Source: Roseomonas sp.
Lineage (GTDB): Bacteria > Pseudomonadota > Alphaproteobacteria > Acetobacterales > Acetobacteraceae
Assembly: GCA_020249435.1 (NCBI GenBank)
Contig: JADCFQ010000017.1
Location: 40,764-104,763 of the forward strand
DNA length: 64,000 nucleotides
Direction of reading: 5' to 3'
Made by a program: the position numbers and the translations under genes. Positions 42,191 through 51,956 of the stretch are shown here, piece after piece (the first letter of the stretch is position 1; each line of letters begins with the position of its first letter). The notes below the pieces were generated by a model. The model saw only the letters and a list, made by a program, of their open reading frames with translations. It did not search any database and had not been told where the DNA came from.

Positions 42191-44566
42191 ATGCCCGATG
42201 CCGCTGCCCCCCTGCCGCGCCTGTCCCTGCCCATTGAAGGCATGACCTGCGCTGCCTGCGCCGCGCGCGTGGAACGCGCGCTCCGCAAACTGCCCGGCGT
42301 GGTGGAGGTGCAGGTAAACCCGGCGACGGATCGCGCTGAAGTGCAGGGCAGCGCCGATGCGGCGGCGTTGAAACAGGCGGTTGAAGGCGCCGGTTATGGC
42401 GTGACGGAAGCGCAATTTGACCTTGCCATTGGCGGCATGAGTTGCACGGCTTGCGCGGGGCGCGTTGGAGCCGCGCTACGCGCCGTGCCCGGCGTACTGG
42501 AAGCGCGCGTCAACCCAGCCTCGGAACAGGCGCATGTCAGGGCGATTGCGGGTGTGACCGAGGCTCCGCTCCGCGCTGCGGTTGAAGCCGCTGGCTATGA
42601 ATTGCGCGGCAGCACATCAGAAGCCGGGGAGGCAGCGGCGGCACGAGCGCTTGCTGCCGAACGACGCGATGTGGTGCTGGCCGGGATATTCTCGGCCCCG
42701 TTTCTGATCGGCATGATCGGCATGGGGCTCGGCCAGGATTGGATGCCAAGCGGTTGGGCGCAATTCGGGCTGGCGAGTTTTGTGGAATTCTGGCTCGGCG
42801 CGCGGTTCTGGCGCGCGGGCTATGCCGCGATCCGTGCCGGCACGGGCAATATGGATGTGCTGGTCGCACTCGGCACCGGTGCGGCCTGGGCGCTTTCCAC
42901 CTGGCTATTGCTGACCGCGCCCGCACATCACGGCACGCCGCATCTTTATTTCGAAGCCGCAGCGGTGGTCATTTTCTTTGTCCTGCTTGGCAAATATCTG
43001 GAAGCCCGCGCCAAGCGCGCGACCGGTGCCGCGATCCGCGCCTTGCTTGACCTCAGCCCACGTCAGGCACGCCGCCTGGAAGCCGGTGAGGAACGCGAAG
43101 TGCCCGCTGCCTTGCTCTCCCTCGGCGATTTGGTGGTGGTGCGCCCCGGTGAGCGTATTCCCGTGGATGGCCTTGTGCGAGAGGGCCGCGCGGGCGTGGA
43201 TGAAAGCGCGCTGACCGGCGAAAGCCGCGCGGTGGAAAAGGAAGAAGGCGCGCGGGTTTCAACCGGCACCATGGCTTTGGATGGGCGCCTGGTGATCGAA
43301 GCGCTTGCCGTGGGTGGCGATACCACTCTGGCGCGTGTGGCGCAGTTGGTGGCGGCAGCGCAGGCATCGCGCGCGCCAGTGCAAAAGCTGGTGGATCGCG
43401 TGAGTGCGGTTTTTGTCCCCGTGGTGCTTGGGCTGGCGCTGGCGACCTTGATCGGTTGGTTGCTGGCAGGCGCGGGTTTTGAAGCCGCGCTGATCCATGC
43501 TGTTTCCGTCCTCGTGATTGCCTGCCCTTGTGCGCTTGGCCTTGCGACCCCTGCCGCCATCATGGCCGGCACCGGGGCGGCAGCGCGGGCCGGCATATTG
43601 CTGCGCGATGCCGAGGCGATTGAGCGCGCCGGGCGCATTACCCTGGTTGCCTTTGATAAGACCGGCACGCTAACGGAAGGCAAGCCGCGTTTGGCGGGGC
43701 TGCATCCCGCACCCGGCATGACGCGCGAGGAAGCGCTCGCCATCGCCGCCGCGCTGCAAGCGGGCAGTGAACACCCCCTGGCGCGGGCGGTATTGCGCGA
43801 AGCGGGCGCTGTGCCGCCCGCTGCCGATTTCCGCGCCTTGCCCGGACGCGGCGTAGAGGGCGTGGTCGGCGGGCGGCGTTACGCGCTCGGTAGTTCGCGG
43901 TTGTTGCAGGAAGCGGGCGCTGCTCGCGGCGCCCTGGCCGAGGCTGCCGCCGCTGGTGAAGCAGCGGGGCAAAGCCTTTCCTGGTTGATCGAAGGCAGTG
44001 AAGCGCGTGCGCTATTCCTGTTTGAAGATGCACCCCGCGCCGGCGCTGCCGCTGCGGTGGCGGGGCTTGCTGCGCTTGGCGTGAAGCCTGCCATGATCAG
44101 TGGTGACCAGCGCGCCGCTGCCCTTGCCGTCGCGGCGCCACTTGGCATTACCGATGTCGCTGCCGAGGTTTTGCCCGATGGCAAGGCCGCGCGCATCGCT
44201 GCCTGGCAGGAAGCGGGCGAAGCTGTCGCCATGGTTGGCGATGGCGTGAATGACGCGCCGGCCCTTGCCAAGGCTGATCTTGGCATTGCGATGGGCACGG
44301 GGACGGATATCGCCATTCAATCCGCAGGCATCACACTGTTGCGCGGTGATCCAGCGCTGGTGCCGGCGGCTTTGGGGATTACACGGCTGACTTTGCGCAA
44401 GATCAGGCAAAACCTGTTCTGGGCCTTTGGCTATAATCTGCTCGGCGTGCCGCTTGCGGCCTTTGGCTTGCTGTCTCCGCCTATCGCAGGTGCCGCCATG
44501 GCGGCTTCGAGCGTGAGTGTGCTGACGAATGCGTTATTGCTTTCACGCTGGCGGCCCCGGTCATGA
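42191..44566 (+). CDS. copA: Copper-exporting P1B-type ATPase
   Basis: 791 aa. Two N-terminal heavy-metal domains: GMTCAACAARV (Cys20, Cys23) and GGMSCTACAGRV (Cys85, Cys88). Eight membrane helices include the transport motif ACPCALGLATP. Cytoplasmic motifs: DESALTGES, FDKTGTLTEGKPR (phosphorylated Asp), SEHPLARAV (HP), VAMVGDGVNDAPALAKAD. It exports Cu(I) from cytoplasm to periplasm using ATP. First gene of copA-cueR-copZ, behind a CueR operator. No Shine-Dalgarno is visible and the start probably lies at the 5' end of the mRNA. Confidence 0.96.
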   Translation: MPDAAAPLPRLSLPIEGMTCAACAARVERALRKLPGVVEVQVNPATDRAEVQGSADAAALKQAVEGAGYGVTEAQFDLAIGGMSCTACAGRVGAALRAVPGVLEARVNPASEQAHVRAIAGVTEAPLRAAVEAAGYELRGSTSEAGEAAAARALAAERRDVVLAGIFSAPFLIGMIGMGLGQDWMPSGWAQFGLASFVEFWLGARFWRAGYAAIRAGTGNMDVLVALGTGAAWALSTWLLLTAPAHHGTPHLYFEAAAVVIFFVLLGKYLEARAKRATGAAIRALLDLSPRQARRLEAGEEREVPAALLSLGDLVVVRPGERIPVDGLVREGRAGVDESALTGESRAVEKEEGARVSTGTMALDGRLVIEALAVGGDTTLARVAQLVAAAQASRAPVQKLVDRVSAVFVPVVLGLALATLIGWLLAGAGFEAALIHAVSVLVIACPCALGLATPAAIMAGTGAAARAGILLRDAEAIERAGRITLVAFDKTGTLTEGKPRLAGLHPAPGMTREEALAIAAALQAGSEHPLARAVLREAGAVPPAADFRALPGRGVEGVVGGRRYALGSSRLLQEAGAARGALAEAAAAGEAAGQSLSWLIEGSEARALFLFEDAPRAGAAAAVAGLAALGVKPAMISGDQRAAALAVAAPLGITDVAAEVLPDGKAARIAAWQEAGEAVAMVGDGVNDAPALAKADLGIAMGTGTDIAIQSAGITLLRGDPALVPAALGITRLTLRKIRQNLFWAFGYNLLGVPLAAFGLLSPPIAGAAMAASSVSVLTNALLLSRWRPRS

Positions 44567-45024
44567 ATATCGGTGACGCGGCCCGCGCTTCGGGCATTTC
44601 CGCCAAAATGATCCGCCATTATGAGGCGATTGGGCTGATCGCCGCCGGGCGCGGCGCCAATCACTATCGCCTGTATAGCCAGGCCGATGTCGCGGAGCTG
44701 CGCTTCATTCGCCATGCGCGTGACCTTGGCTTTCCGCTTCAGGATGTGAAGCGCTTGCTTGATCTTTGGCGCAATCGCGCGCGGGCAAGTGCGGAGGTCA
44801 AACGCCTTGCGCTGGATCATGTCGCGGCACTTGAAGCCAAGGCTAAATCCCTCAGCGCCATGGCGGAAAGCCTGCGTCATCTGGCCGCGCATTGCCATGG
44901 TGACGGGCGGCCGGATTGCCCGATTTTGGAAGAGTTAGGCGGAGCATTTTCAAGCCAAGTGGCTTCACTTGGCGGCTCGGAAAATGCGACCAAACAAAAA
45001 GGAAAGGAGGGTTGCCATGGCTGA
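44563..45024 (+). CDS. cueR: Copper-responsive MerR-family regulator (CueR-like)
   Basis: 153 aa, overlapping the copA stop as ATGA. N-terminal MerR helix-turn-helix (MNIGDAARASGISAKMIRHYEAIGL), dimer helix, and the metal loop AAHCHGDGRPDCPIL with two Cys separated by seven residues, as for Cu(I)/Ag(I) in CueR. The C-terminal 25 or so residues (FSSQVASLGGSENATKQKG) are encoded by a dispersed palindrome that has read through the original end; the stop lies 8 bases inside copZ. Activates the promoter upstream of copA. Confidence 0.92.
   Translation: MNIGDAARASGISAKMIRHYEAIGLIAAGRGANHYRLYSQADVAELRFIRHARDLGFPLQDVKRLLDLWRNRARASAEVKRLALDHVAALEAKAKSLSAMAESLRHLAAHCHGDGRPDCPILEELGGAFSSQVASLGGSENATKQKGKEGCHG
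44944..44987. repeat. Dispersed nested palindrome, copy B
   Basis: Perfect outer arms GCATTTTC/GAAAATGC, inner arms GCCAAGT/ACTTGGC, 6-base loop. Second copy of the element at 16499-16541. Here it lies inside the end of cueR and just before copZ. Confidence 0.72.
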
Positions 45025-45220
45025 CGCCATCACGCTTCAGGTTGACGGCATGAGCTGCGGGCATTGCATCCGCGCCGTGACCAACGCCATCACCGCGCTG
45101 GATGGTGCGGCAAAGGTCGAGGTGGATTTGGCCGCCAAGCGCGTTATCGCGCAAACCAACCTGCCGCGCGCGGAGGTGGTGCGCGCGGTGGAAGAAGAAG
45201 GGTTTGCCGTAAAGGGCTAA
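45017..45220 (+). CDS. copZ: Copper chaperone, heavy-metal-associated domain
   Basis: 67 aa, a single HMA domain: QVDGMSCGHCIRAVTNAI holds the CxxC copper site, followed by the alternating beta-alpha pattern (AKVEVDLAAKRVIAQ, VVRAVEEEGFAV). Carries Cu(I) to CopA in the cytoplasm. Strong GGAAAGGAGG ribosome site before ATG 45017, inside the end of cueR. Confidence 0.94.
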   Translation: MADAITLQVDGMSCGHCIRAVTNAITALDGAAKVEVDLAAKRVIAQTNLPRAEVVRAVEEEGFAVKG

Positions 45221-45224
45221 AGCG

Positions 45225-46193
45225 TCAGTCGGGCCGCGCGCCGGAAGCGCGCACCACGGGCGCCCAGCGCGCGGTTTCCTGCCGCAGGAATGCCGCCAAC
45301 GCCTCAGGCGTGGATGCTTCCAGCACCAGGCGACGCGCGGCCATGGCAGCGACCAATTCCGGTTCCTTCAGCACGCTCTGCATCGCGGCATTGAGCTTCG
45401 CCAGGATCGGCGCCGGCAGGCCAGGCGGGGCCATCATTGCGGCCCAATCCACGCCATCAAAACCAGGCAGGCCGGATTCCGCGATGGTCGGGATCTCGGG
45501 CAGCAGCGGCACGCGCTTGCCATTGGGCACACCAAGAATGCGAAGCTTGCCCGCTTCCGCTTGCGGAATGCCATTCAGCGCCGTGGTGAAGGCGTAATCC
45601 ACGCGCCCCGCAATCAATTCCGGCAATAACGCGCCACCGCCGCGATAGGGCACATGGGTCGTGCGAATACCCGCCATCAGATTGAGTTGTTCAGCCGCCA
45701 AATGCCCCGCTGAACCAATGCCGGAGGAGCCGAAATTCAATGCCTCGGGCCGCGCCTTGGCAGCAGCGATGATATCCGCCACGCTGCGGAAGGGCCGATC
45801 CACGGGCACGGCGAGGACATTCGGCACCTCACCCACCAGCGAAACAGGGGTGAGGTCCTTCAAGGGGTCAAAGGAAAGATTGCCGTAAAGTGTGGGGTTG
45901 ATCGCGAGCGGGCCGATGGTGCCGAGCAGCAACGTATAGCCATCCGGCGCGCTGCGTGCCGTTGCTTCCGTTGCGATATTGCCGCCAGCACCCGGGCGGT
46001 TTTCGATGACGACAGGCTGGCCGAGCAGCGCCTGCAAGCGCGGCGCAATGGCGCGGGCAAAAACATCCGTGGAACCGCCTGCCGCAAAGCCAACCAGCAG
46101 GCGGATCGGGCGAGAGGGGTATTCCTGCGCCAAGGCGGGCGTGGCCCAAGGCAGCAGCGCCAAACCGGCAAGCAAGTCGCGTTTTTTCATCAT
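45225..46193 (-). CDS. TctC/Bug-family periplasmic solute-binding protein
   Basis: 322 aa. Signal peptide MMKKRDLLAGLALLPWATPALA, then RPIRLLVGFAAGGSTDVFAR, IENRPGAGGNIATEATARSA, THVPYRGGGALLPELIAGRV. It lies 21 bp after hisD on the same strand, so it may be read from the dcd-murA-his unit, although a functional link to histidine synthesis is not expected. Its stop is 4 bp from the converging copZ stop. Confidence 0.9.
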   Translation of the reverse strand: MMKKRDLLAGLALLPWATPALAQEYPSRPIRLLVGFAAGGSTDVFARAIAPRLQALLGQPVVIENRPGAGGNIATEATARSAPDGYTLLLGTIGPLAINPTLYGNLSFDPLKDLTPVSLVGEVPNVLAVPVDRPFRSVADIIAAAKARPEALNFGSSGIGSAGHLAAEQLNLMAGIRTTHVPYRGGGALLPELIAGRVDYAFTTALNGIPQAEAGKLRILGVPNGKRVPLLPEIPTIAESGLPGFDGVDWAAMMAPPGLPAPILAKLNAAMQSVLKEPELVAAMAARRLVLEASTPEALAAFLRQETARWAPVVRASGARPD

Positions 46194-46214
46194 GTTTCCG
46201 GCCTTTTTTCTTGA

Positions 46215-47504
46215 TCAGTTCAGGCGGATGCTGATGCTCCGCCCATGGGCTTGCAGCCCTTCGGCTTCCGCCAAAGCCACTGCGGCTGAGCCGATTTGCT
46301 TGAGCGCCGCGCCATCGGCTTCCACCCAGCTTGTGCGCTTCAGAAAATCGAAACTCGAAAGCCCGGAGGCAAAGCGCGCAGTGCGCCCGGTCGGCAGCAC
46401 ATGATTAGGCCCGGCGATGTAATCGCCAACGGCTTCCGGGCAGAAACGGCCCAGAAACGCCGCGCCGGCATGGCGAATTTGGGAGAGCAAGCCGCGCGGA
46501 TCATCCACCATCAATTGCAGATGCTCGGGTGCCAGGCGATTGGTCAGCGCTGCTGCTTCCGCCAGGTCGCGGACCACAATCACCGCGCCATGCCGCGCCC
46601 AGCTTTCGCCCGCAATCGCAGCGCGCGGCAGGGTTTTCAGCGCATGTTGCACGCCGGCAGTCACCGCATCTGCCAGCGCTGCGTCCGGCGTGATCAGGAT
46701 GGATTGCGCGCTTTCATCATGTTCGGCCTGGGCCAGCAAATCCATTGCGACATGCGCGGGATCATTGGCGCCATCGGCAATCACCACCACCTCGGAAGGT
46801 CCGGCGATGGAATCAATGCCAACCCGACCAAAGACCTGGCGCTTGGCTTCCGCGACATAGGCATTGCCCGGCCCGACAATGCGATCCACCGGCGCGATAC
46901 TGCCCGTGCCCCAGGCGAGTGCCGCCACCGCCTGCGCGCCGCCAATACGGTAAATCTCAGTCACGCCAGCGCGTTTCGCTGCTGCCAGCACCAAAGGATT
47001 AAGCGCGCCATCCGGCGTTGGCACCGCCATGGCAATGCGCGGCACACCCGCCGCGCGCGCCGGCAGCGCATTCATCAGCACCGAGGATGGATAGGCCGCT
47101 TTGCCGCCGGGGACGTAAATGCCGACCGCATCCACCGGCCCCCAACGCAGCCCAAGCGTCAGCCCCGCCGCGTCGTGCATCACCAGATCCTGCGGCAATT
47201 GCGCGCGGTGAAATGTCTCGATCCGTTCTGCCGCCAGATTGAGTGCGGCGCGCAGTTCCGGCGCAATCGTCGCATCCGCCGCGTCAATTTCGGCCTGCGT
47301 CACACGCAGCGCCGCAGCATTGGTGGGCTGCCAGCGATCAAAGCGCGCGGTATATTCCATCAGCGCCGCATCACCGCGTGCACGGATATCAGCGATGATG
47401 CCGGCAACAACGCCATCCACCTTCTGCGTGGTTTCGCGTGCAGCATCCAATAACGCGGTGAAGGCAGCTTCAAAGCCTGCGTCGCGCGTATCAAGGCGCT
47501 TCAT
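46215..47504 (-). CDS. hisD: Histidinol dehydrogenase
   Basis: 429 aa. Oxidises L-histidinol to histidine with two NAD and zinc, the last two steps of the pathway. Landmarks: VPGGKAAYPSSVLMNALPA, YRIGGAQAVAALAWGTGSI, VGPGNAYVAEAKRQVFG, DSIAGPSEVVVIAD, QAEHDESAQSILITPD (zinc His/Gln), APEHLQLMVDDP (catalytic Glu-His). Overlaps hisG as ATGA. Confidence 0.96.
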   Translation of the reverse strand: MKRLDTRDAGFEAAFTALLDAARETTQKVDGVVAGIIADIRARGDAALMEYTARFDRWQPTNAAALRVTQAEIDAADATIAPELRAALNLAAERIETFHRAQLPQDLVMHDAAGLTLGLRWGPVDAVGIYVPGGKAAYPSSVLMNALPARAAGVPRIAMAVPTPDGALNPLVLAAAKRAGVTEIYRIGGAQAVAALAWGTGSIAPVDRIVGPGNAYVAEAKRQVFGRVGIDSIAGPSEVVVIADGANDPAHVAMDLLAQAEHDESAQSILITPDAALADAVTAGVQHALKTLPRAAIAGESWARHGAVIVVRDLAEAAALTNRLAPEHLQLMVDDPRGLLSQIRHAGAAFLGRFCPEAVGDYIAGPNHVLPTGRTARFASGLSSFDFLKRTSWVEADGAALKQIGSAAVALAEAEGLQAHGRSISIRLN

Positions 47505-48202
47505 GCAGAGGCTTCCAAGGCAGCGCGGAAGCGCGCGATCCAGGCACCAATCGCCTCGGGCCGCGTTTTCAACGCAGTGCGATTGACAATGAGTTTGGAG
47601 GTGACATGGGCGATCACCTCGGTCTCCTGAAGCCCATTGGCCTTCAGCGTGGACCCGGTTTGCACCAAATCCACGATCAAGCGTGCAAGGCCCATGGAAG
47701 GCGCCAATTCCATCGCGCCATTCAAATGCACAATCTCTGCCTGCACCCCGCGCGCGGCATAATGGCGCTGCGCGATATTCGGGTATTTGGTCGCGACCGT
47801 CACGCGCGACCAGCGGCGCGGATCATCTGGGGTGGCATTCACGGGTTCCGCCACTGATACACGACAACGGCCAATGCCGAGATCAAGCGGCGCATAGATT
47901 TCCGGATAGTCGAATTCCATCAACACATCGGCGCCGCAAACGCCAATCGCCGCCGCGCCATGCGCAACGAAAGTCGCGACATCAAAGGGGCGCACGCGAA
48001 TGACATCCACTGAGGAATCATTGGTTGGGAATCTCAGCCGCCGGCTATCCTCATCCGCATAATCCTCAGCAGGGATCAGGCCAGCGCGCGCCAAAACGGG
48101 GTGCAGTTCCTTCAGAATGCGCCCCTTGGGGAGGGCGATAACCAAAGGCGCATCTGCCTGCGCCGGGGCGCCATTCAGCGCATTGGGGATCGGGATATCC
48201 AT
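47501..48202 (-). CDS. hisG: ATP phosphoribosyltransferase, short form
   Basis: 233 aa. First step of histidine synthesis: joins ATP and PRPP. Seen: LVIALPKGRILKEL, GAAAIGVCGADVLMEF, RVTVATKYPNIAQRHYA, GLARLIVDLVQTGSTLKANGL (PRPP loop). It lacks the C-terminal regulatory domain, so it needs HisZ, which is not in the window. It follows murA by only 2 bp. Confidence 0.95.
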   Translation of the reverse strand: MDIPIPNALNGAPAQADAPLVIALPKGRILKELHPVLARAGLIPAEDYADEDSRRLRFPTNDSSVDVIRVRPFDVATFVAHGAAAIGVCGADVLMEFDYPEIYAPLDLGIGRCRVSVAEPVNATPDDPRRWSRVTVATKYPNIAQRHYAARGVQAEIVHLNGAMELAPSMGLARLIVDLVQTGSTLKANGLQETEVIAHVTSKLIVNRTALKTRPEAIGAWIARFRAALEASA

Positions 48203-48204
48203 GG

Positions 48205-49467
48205 CTACCTGCCCGCCAGTCTTTCAATATCGGCGCCCACCGCCGCCAGTTTCGCTTCCACGCGTTCATAACCGCGATCCAGGTGATAGACGCGGTTCAC
48301 AATCGTCTCACCTTCCGCCGCCAAACCGGCGAGAATGAGGGAGACCGAAGCACGCAAATCGGTTGCCATCACGGGCGCGCCGGAAAGATGCTTCACCCCA
48401 CGCACAATGGCGGAAGCGCCATGGAAATTGATGCGTGCCCCCATGCGGGACAGTTCCGGCACATGCATGAAGCGGTTTTCGAAAATCGTTTCCGTAATCA
48501 TGGAAGCGCCTTCGGCCACGCACATCAGCGCCATGAATTGCGCCTGCATATCGGTGGCAAAGCCCGGGAAGGGCTCGGTCATCACATCGGCACCGCGAAG
48601 CCCATTGCTGCGCGTCACGCGCAAGCCGCCTTCTTCTTCCGCCACATCCACACCCGCTTCGCGGAGCGTGCGCGTCACCGCGCCCAGATGATCCAGCCGC
48701 GCGCCTTGCAGCAGCAGCGATCCGCCCGTGATGGCGGCGGCACAGGCAAAAGTGCCGGCTTCGATCCGATCCGCAATGATGGGATGCGTCGCGGCACTAA
48801 GGCTTGCCACACCTTCCACTAGCAGCCGATCCGTGCCGATGCCTTCAATGCGCGCGCCCATGCGCATCAGGCAGGCGGCGAGATCGGTGATTTCGGGCTC
48901 TCGCGCCGCATTGACGATTTCGCTTTGCCCGCGCGCCAGGGCGGCGGCCATCAGGATATTCTCGGTGGCACCAACCGAGACTTGCGGGAAGATGATGCGC
49001 GCACCCTTCAGCCCCTGGGGCGCGCGAGCTTCAATATAGCCGGCGGTGATTTCGATCTCCGCGCCCATTTGCTCAAGCGCCTTCAGGTGCAGATCAACCG
49101 GGCGCGTACCGATGGCGCAGCCGCCAGGCAGGCTGACGCGCGCGCGGCCATGGCGGGCCAGCAAGGGGCCAAGCACCAGGACGGAAGCCCGCATCTTGCG
49201 CACCAAATCATAAGGCGCTTCCAGATCGGTCGCCGCACCGCTGATGGTGATGCTGCGCTGCGATGTGTCACGTGAAACATCAAGGCCGTGATGCGCCAAC
49301 AACCCCGCCATGGTGGCAACATCGGCAAGGTCGGGCGCATTGGTGAGCGTGAGCGGTCCATCGGACAGCAAGCCCGCCGCCATCAGCGGCAGGGCTGCGT
49401 TCTTGGCGCCCGAGATCGGTATGCTGCCCGACAGCACCCGCCCGCCACGGATCAGAATGCGATCCAT
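48205..49467 (-). CDS. murA: UDP-N-acetylglucosamine 1-carboxyvinyltransferase
   Basis: 420 aa. First committed step of peptidoglycan synthesis, adding enolpyruvate from PEP to UDP-GlcNAc. Seen: [20 protein letters not shown] (Lys22/Asn23), catalytic Cys in [16 protein letters not shown] (the fosfomycin target), [53 protein letters not shown]. Its ATG shares one base with the dcd stop. Confidence 0.97.
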   Translation of the reverse strand: MDRILIRGGRVLSGSIPISGAKNAALPLMAAGLLSDGPLTLTNAPDLADVATMAGLLAHHGLDVSRDTSQRSITISGAATDLEAPYDLVRKMRASVLVLGPLLARHGRARVSLPGGCAIGTRPVDLHLKALEQMGAEIEITAGYIEARAPQGLKGARIIFPQVSVGATENILMAAALARGQSEIVNAAREPEITDLAACLMRMGARIEGIGTDRLLVEGVASLSAATHPIIADRIEAGTFACAAAITGGSLLLQGARLDHLGAVTRTLREAGVDVAEEEGGLRVTRSNGLRGADVMTEPFPGFATDMQAQFMALMCVAEGASMITETIFENRFMHVPELSRMGARINFHGASAIVRGVKHLSGAPVMATDLRASVSLILAGLAAEGETIVNRVYHLDRGYERVEAKLAAVGADIERLAGR

Positions 49468-50021
49468 CAGAGTTTCGGCAGCGCGACGCCGCGCTGGCCC
49501 ATATATTTGCCGCGACGGTCGGCATAGCTGACCTCGGGCGGGGCATCACCCTTCAGGAACAGGAATTGGCAAATGCCTTCATTGGCATAGACTTTGGCGG
49601 GCAGGGGGGTGGTATTGCTGATTTCGATGGTGACCTGGCCTTCCCATTCGGGTTCCAGCGGCGTCACATTCACTATCAGCCCGCAGCGCGCATAAGTAGA
49701 TTTGCCAAGGCAGATCACCAGAATATCGCGCGGGATGCGGAAATATTCGACCGTATGCGTCAGCACAAAGGAATTGGGCGGGATGATGCAAACCGGGCCC
49801 TTGCGCGTGACGAACCCGTCTTCCGAGAATGCCTTGGGGTCCACAAGGGCATTGTCCACATTGGTGAAAATCTTGAATTCATCCGCTGCCCTGGCGTCAT
49901 AGCCATAGGATGACAGGCCGAAGGAAATCACGCCCTCCCGCCGCTGGGCCTCGACGAAAGGCTCGATCATGCCGTGTTCCGCCGCCATTTTGCGGATCCA
50001 GCTATCGGGCATGATGGGCAT
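49467..50021 (-). CDS. dcd: dCTP deaminase
   Basis: 184 aa from ATG 50021. Deaminates dCTP to dUTP for thymidylate synthesis. Landmarks: [52 protein letters not shown] (active site Ser and Arg), [16 protein letters not shown] (Glu), [11 protein letters not shown]. The frame continues upstream without a start signal. First gene of dcd-murA-hisG-hisD on this strand. Confidence 0.95.
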   Translation of the reverse strand: MPIMPDSWIRKMAAEHGMIEPFVEAQRREGVISFGLSSYGYDARAADEFKIFTNVDNALVDPKAFSEDGFVTRKGPVCIIPPNSFVLTHTVEYFRIPRDILVICLGKSTYARCGLIVNVTPLEPEWEGQVTIEISNTTPLPAKVYANEGICQFLFLKGDAPPEVSYADRRGKYMGQRGVALPKL

Positions 50022-50121
50022 GGTGGTCAGGCCTGGCTCAAGAATGCGGCGCGGCAAGGCGCCTCGGGAGGCGTGGATTAGCCCAGCCGGGGCAGGGGGA
50101 CAACCGGCGGCAAGCGTTGCT

Positions 50122-51312
50122 TCACGCCGCCGCCATCCGTGGCGGGCGCGTGATCCAATTCGCCAGCGCGGCAATCACGCCGACCACCATCATCACCGGC
50201 CAGAATACAGCATAGCTGCCCGTGGCATCTACCACCCAGGCGCCCGCACCCGCGCCAAGAAACCCGCCGAGCTGGTGCGAAAAGAAGCAAATCCCGTAAA
50301 GCGCGCCCAGATCGGCCACCCCAAAGCGCCGGGCAATCGCGGCCGAGGTCAGCGGGATGGTGCCAAGCCAAATGAAGCCCATCACCGCGGCAAAGATCAG
50401 CGTGCCCCATTCGGTCGGCGTCACGCTGGCAAAAACCGCAATCGCCAGGGTACGCACCATGTAAATCCCGCCCAAGGCCACTTCCGGGCGGATGCTATTG
50501 CCAATCCGGCCACAAACCCATGACCCCGGAATATTGAACAAGCCCACCAGCATCAGCGCTGTCACGCCAAGCCCCGCCGGCAGGCCGCAAAGCGAAAGAT
50601 GCGCCGGCAGATGCGTCGTCAAAAACGCCAATTGAAAGCCGCAGGCGAAGAAGCCGAGTGTCAGCAGCGCGAAATCACGCTCGGCCAAGGCGCGCTTTGC
50701 CAGCGCCGGCAGGCCGGCCAGCCCCGTCGGGCGCCCTGTTGCGGGGCCAGGCGGCGCCCATTCCAGCCGGGGGGCGACAAAGACCATCAGCGCCATGGTG
50801 GCCGCCAGCATCAAAAAGGCGCCAGAGGTGCCGTAATCCGTAATCCCCCATTGCACGAAGGGGATCATGGCCGCTTGCCCGATGGACCCGCCAGCAGAGG
50901 CCAGCCCCAAAGCATCGCCTCGGTGATTTTCCGGCACGGCGCGCGCGACCGCGCCCAGCACCGTGCCAGACCCCGCCGCCGCCACGCCAAGCGCGGTACA
51001 AATACCAATACCGATAATCAGGCTGGCTGTATTCGGCCAAAGCGCGGGCAGGATCAGGCCAATGGCGTAAATCACCGCCCCACCAAGCGCGACCCGCCCG
51101 GCGCCGAATTTATCCGCCATGGCGCCGGCAAAAGGCTGCCCCACGCCCCAAATCAGGTTATGAAGCGCAACCGCCGCGCCATAGGCAAAGGCTGGAATGG
51201 CGTGTTCCGCCCCCAAGGGCAGCAAAAACAATCCAAAGGTCTGCCGCGCCCCAAGCGCCAGGGAGACCGAGGCAGCGGCGGCGATGACGACAATCCAGGC
51301 TTGTGCGGGCAT
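50122..51312 (-). CDS. MFS-family transporter
   Basis: 396 aa, twelve membrane helices. Loop motif A appears as [17 protein letters not shown] between helices 2 and 3; the second half has a related pattern. Members of this branch move monocarboxylates such as oxalate/formate or sugars; the substrate cannot be told. It is divergent from the rplK operon across 205 bp and has no obvious partner gene. The 100 bp between it and dcd hold nothing recognised. Confidence 0.9.
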   Translation of the reverse strand: MPAQAWIVVIAAAASVSLALGARQTFGLFLLPLGAEHAIPAFAYGAAVALHNLIWGVGQPFAGAMADKFGAGRVALGGAVIYAIGLILPALWPNTASLIIGIGICTALGVAAAGSGTVLGAVARAVPENHRGDALGLASAGGSIGQAAMIPFVQWGITDYGTSGAFLMLAATMALMVFVAPRLEWAPPGPATGRPTGLAGLPALAKRALAERDFALLTLGFFACGFQLAFLTTHLPAHLSLCGLPAGLGVTALMLVGLFNIPGSWVCGRIGNSIRPEVALGGIYMVRTLAIAVFASVTPTEWGTLIFAAVMGFIWLGTIPLTSAAIARRFGVADLGALYGICFFSHQLGGFLGAGAGAWVVDATGSYAVFWPVMMVVGVIAALANWITRPPRMAAA

Positions 51313-51361
51313 ACCTCACCTTATGGGCAAAGCCCGCGCAAAAGACCAGATGGCAACCCGC

Positions 51362-51390
51362 TTGACGCGCCCGCCCACACCCCCTAAACG
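51362..51390 (+). promoter_or_regulatory. Sigma-70 promoter of the rplK operon
   Basis: TTGACG (51362-51367), 17-base spacer, TAAACG (51385-51390), about 130 bp before rplK. The arrangement is the same as the str-operon promoter at 62750. Confidence 0.65.
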
Positions 51391-51517
51391 CCGCCTTCCG
51401 CTGCATGGCCCCGGGAGCAATCCAGGGGCTGTTTGGCGTTTTGGGGAACGTGGGAGACCCTTTTCGGGTCGCATGCACCGCGGGCCTCTCGGTCTTGTAC
51501 AAGAGAGGATATAGACA

Positions 51518-51952
51518 GTGGCTAAGAAGATTGCAGGCTATATCAAGCTGCAAATCCCGGCCGGCAAGGCGAATCCTTCGCCGCCCGTCGGTCCCGCGCT
51601 TGGTCAGCGTGGCCTGAACATCATGCAATTCGTGAAGGAATTCAACGCGGCGACGCAGCAAATGGAACCGGGCACGCCAACGCCCGTGGTCATCACTGCC
51701 TATTCGGACCGCACCTTTTCCTTCATCACCAAGACGCCGCCCAATACCTATTTCCTGCTGAAGGCCGCGAAGCTCGATAAGGGCTCAACCGCGCCGGGCA
51801 AATCCGCGCCGATTGGCCGCGTGACCAAGTCTCAGCTGGTCGAAATCGCCAAGGTGAAGATGCAGCATATGAACGCCAATGACGTTGACGCTGCCGTGCG
51901 CATGCTCGCGGGTTCCGCCCGCGCCATGGGCCTGACCGTGGTGGAGGGCTAA
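51518..51952 (+). CDS. rplK: 50S ribosomal protein L11
   Basis: 144 aa, GTG start with GAGAGGAT upstream. L11 forms the GTPase-associated centre with 23S rRNA and is needed for the stringent response. Seen: [21 protein letters not shown] (proline-rich switch), [20 protein letters not shown], and [13 protein letters not shown] at the end. secE-nusG, often just upstream, are absent here. Confidence 0.98.
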   Translation: MAKKIAGYIKLQIPAGKANPSPPVGPALGQRGLNIMQFVKEFNAATQQMEPGTPTPVVITAYSDRTFSFITKTPPNTYFLLKAAKLDKGSTAPGKSAPIGRVTKSQLVEIAKVKMQHMNANDVDAAVRMLAGSARAMGLTVVEG

Positions 51953-51956
51953 GATC

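Noticed and set aside
44563..44566. copA/cueR overlap considered as a frameshift
   Set aside because: Both proteins are full length with intact motifs; the ATGA overlap is ordinary translational coupling.
46296..47453. 385-codon plus-strand frame opposite hisD
   Set aside because: hisD is complete with all motifs; the opposite frame is His/Arg/Gln-rich low-complexity sequence.
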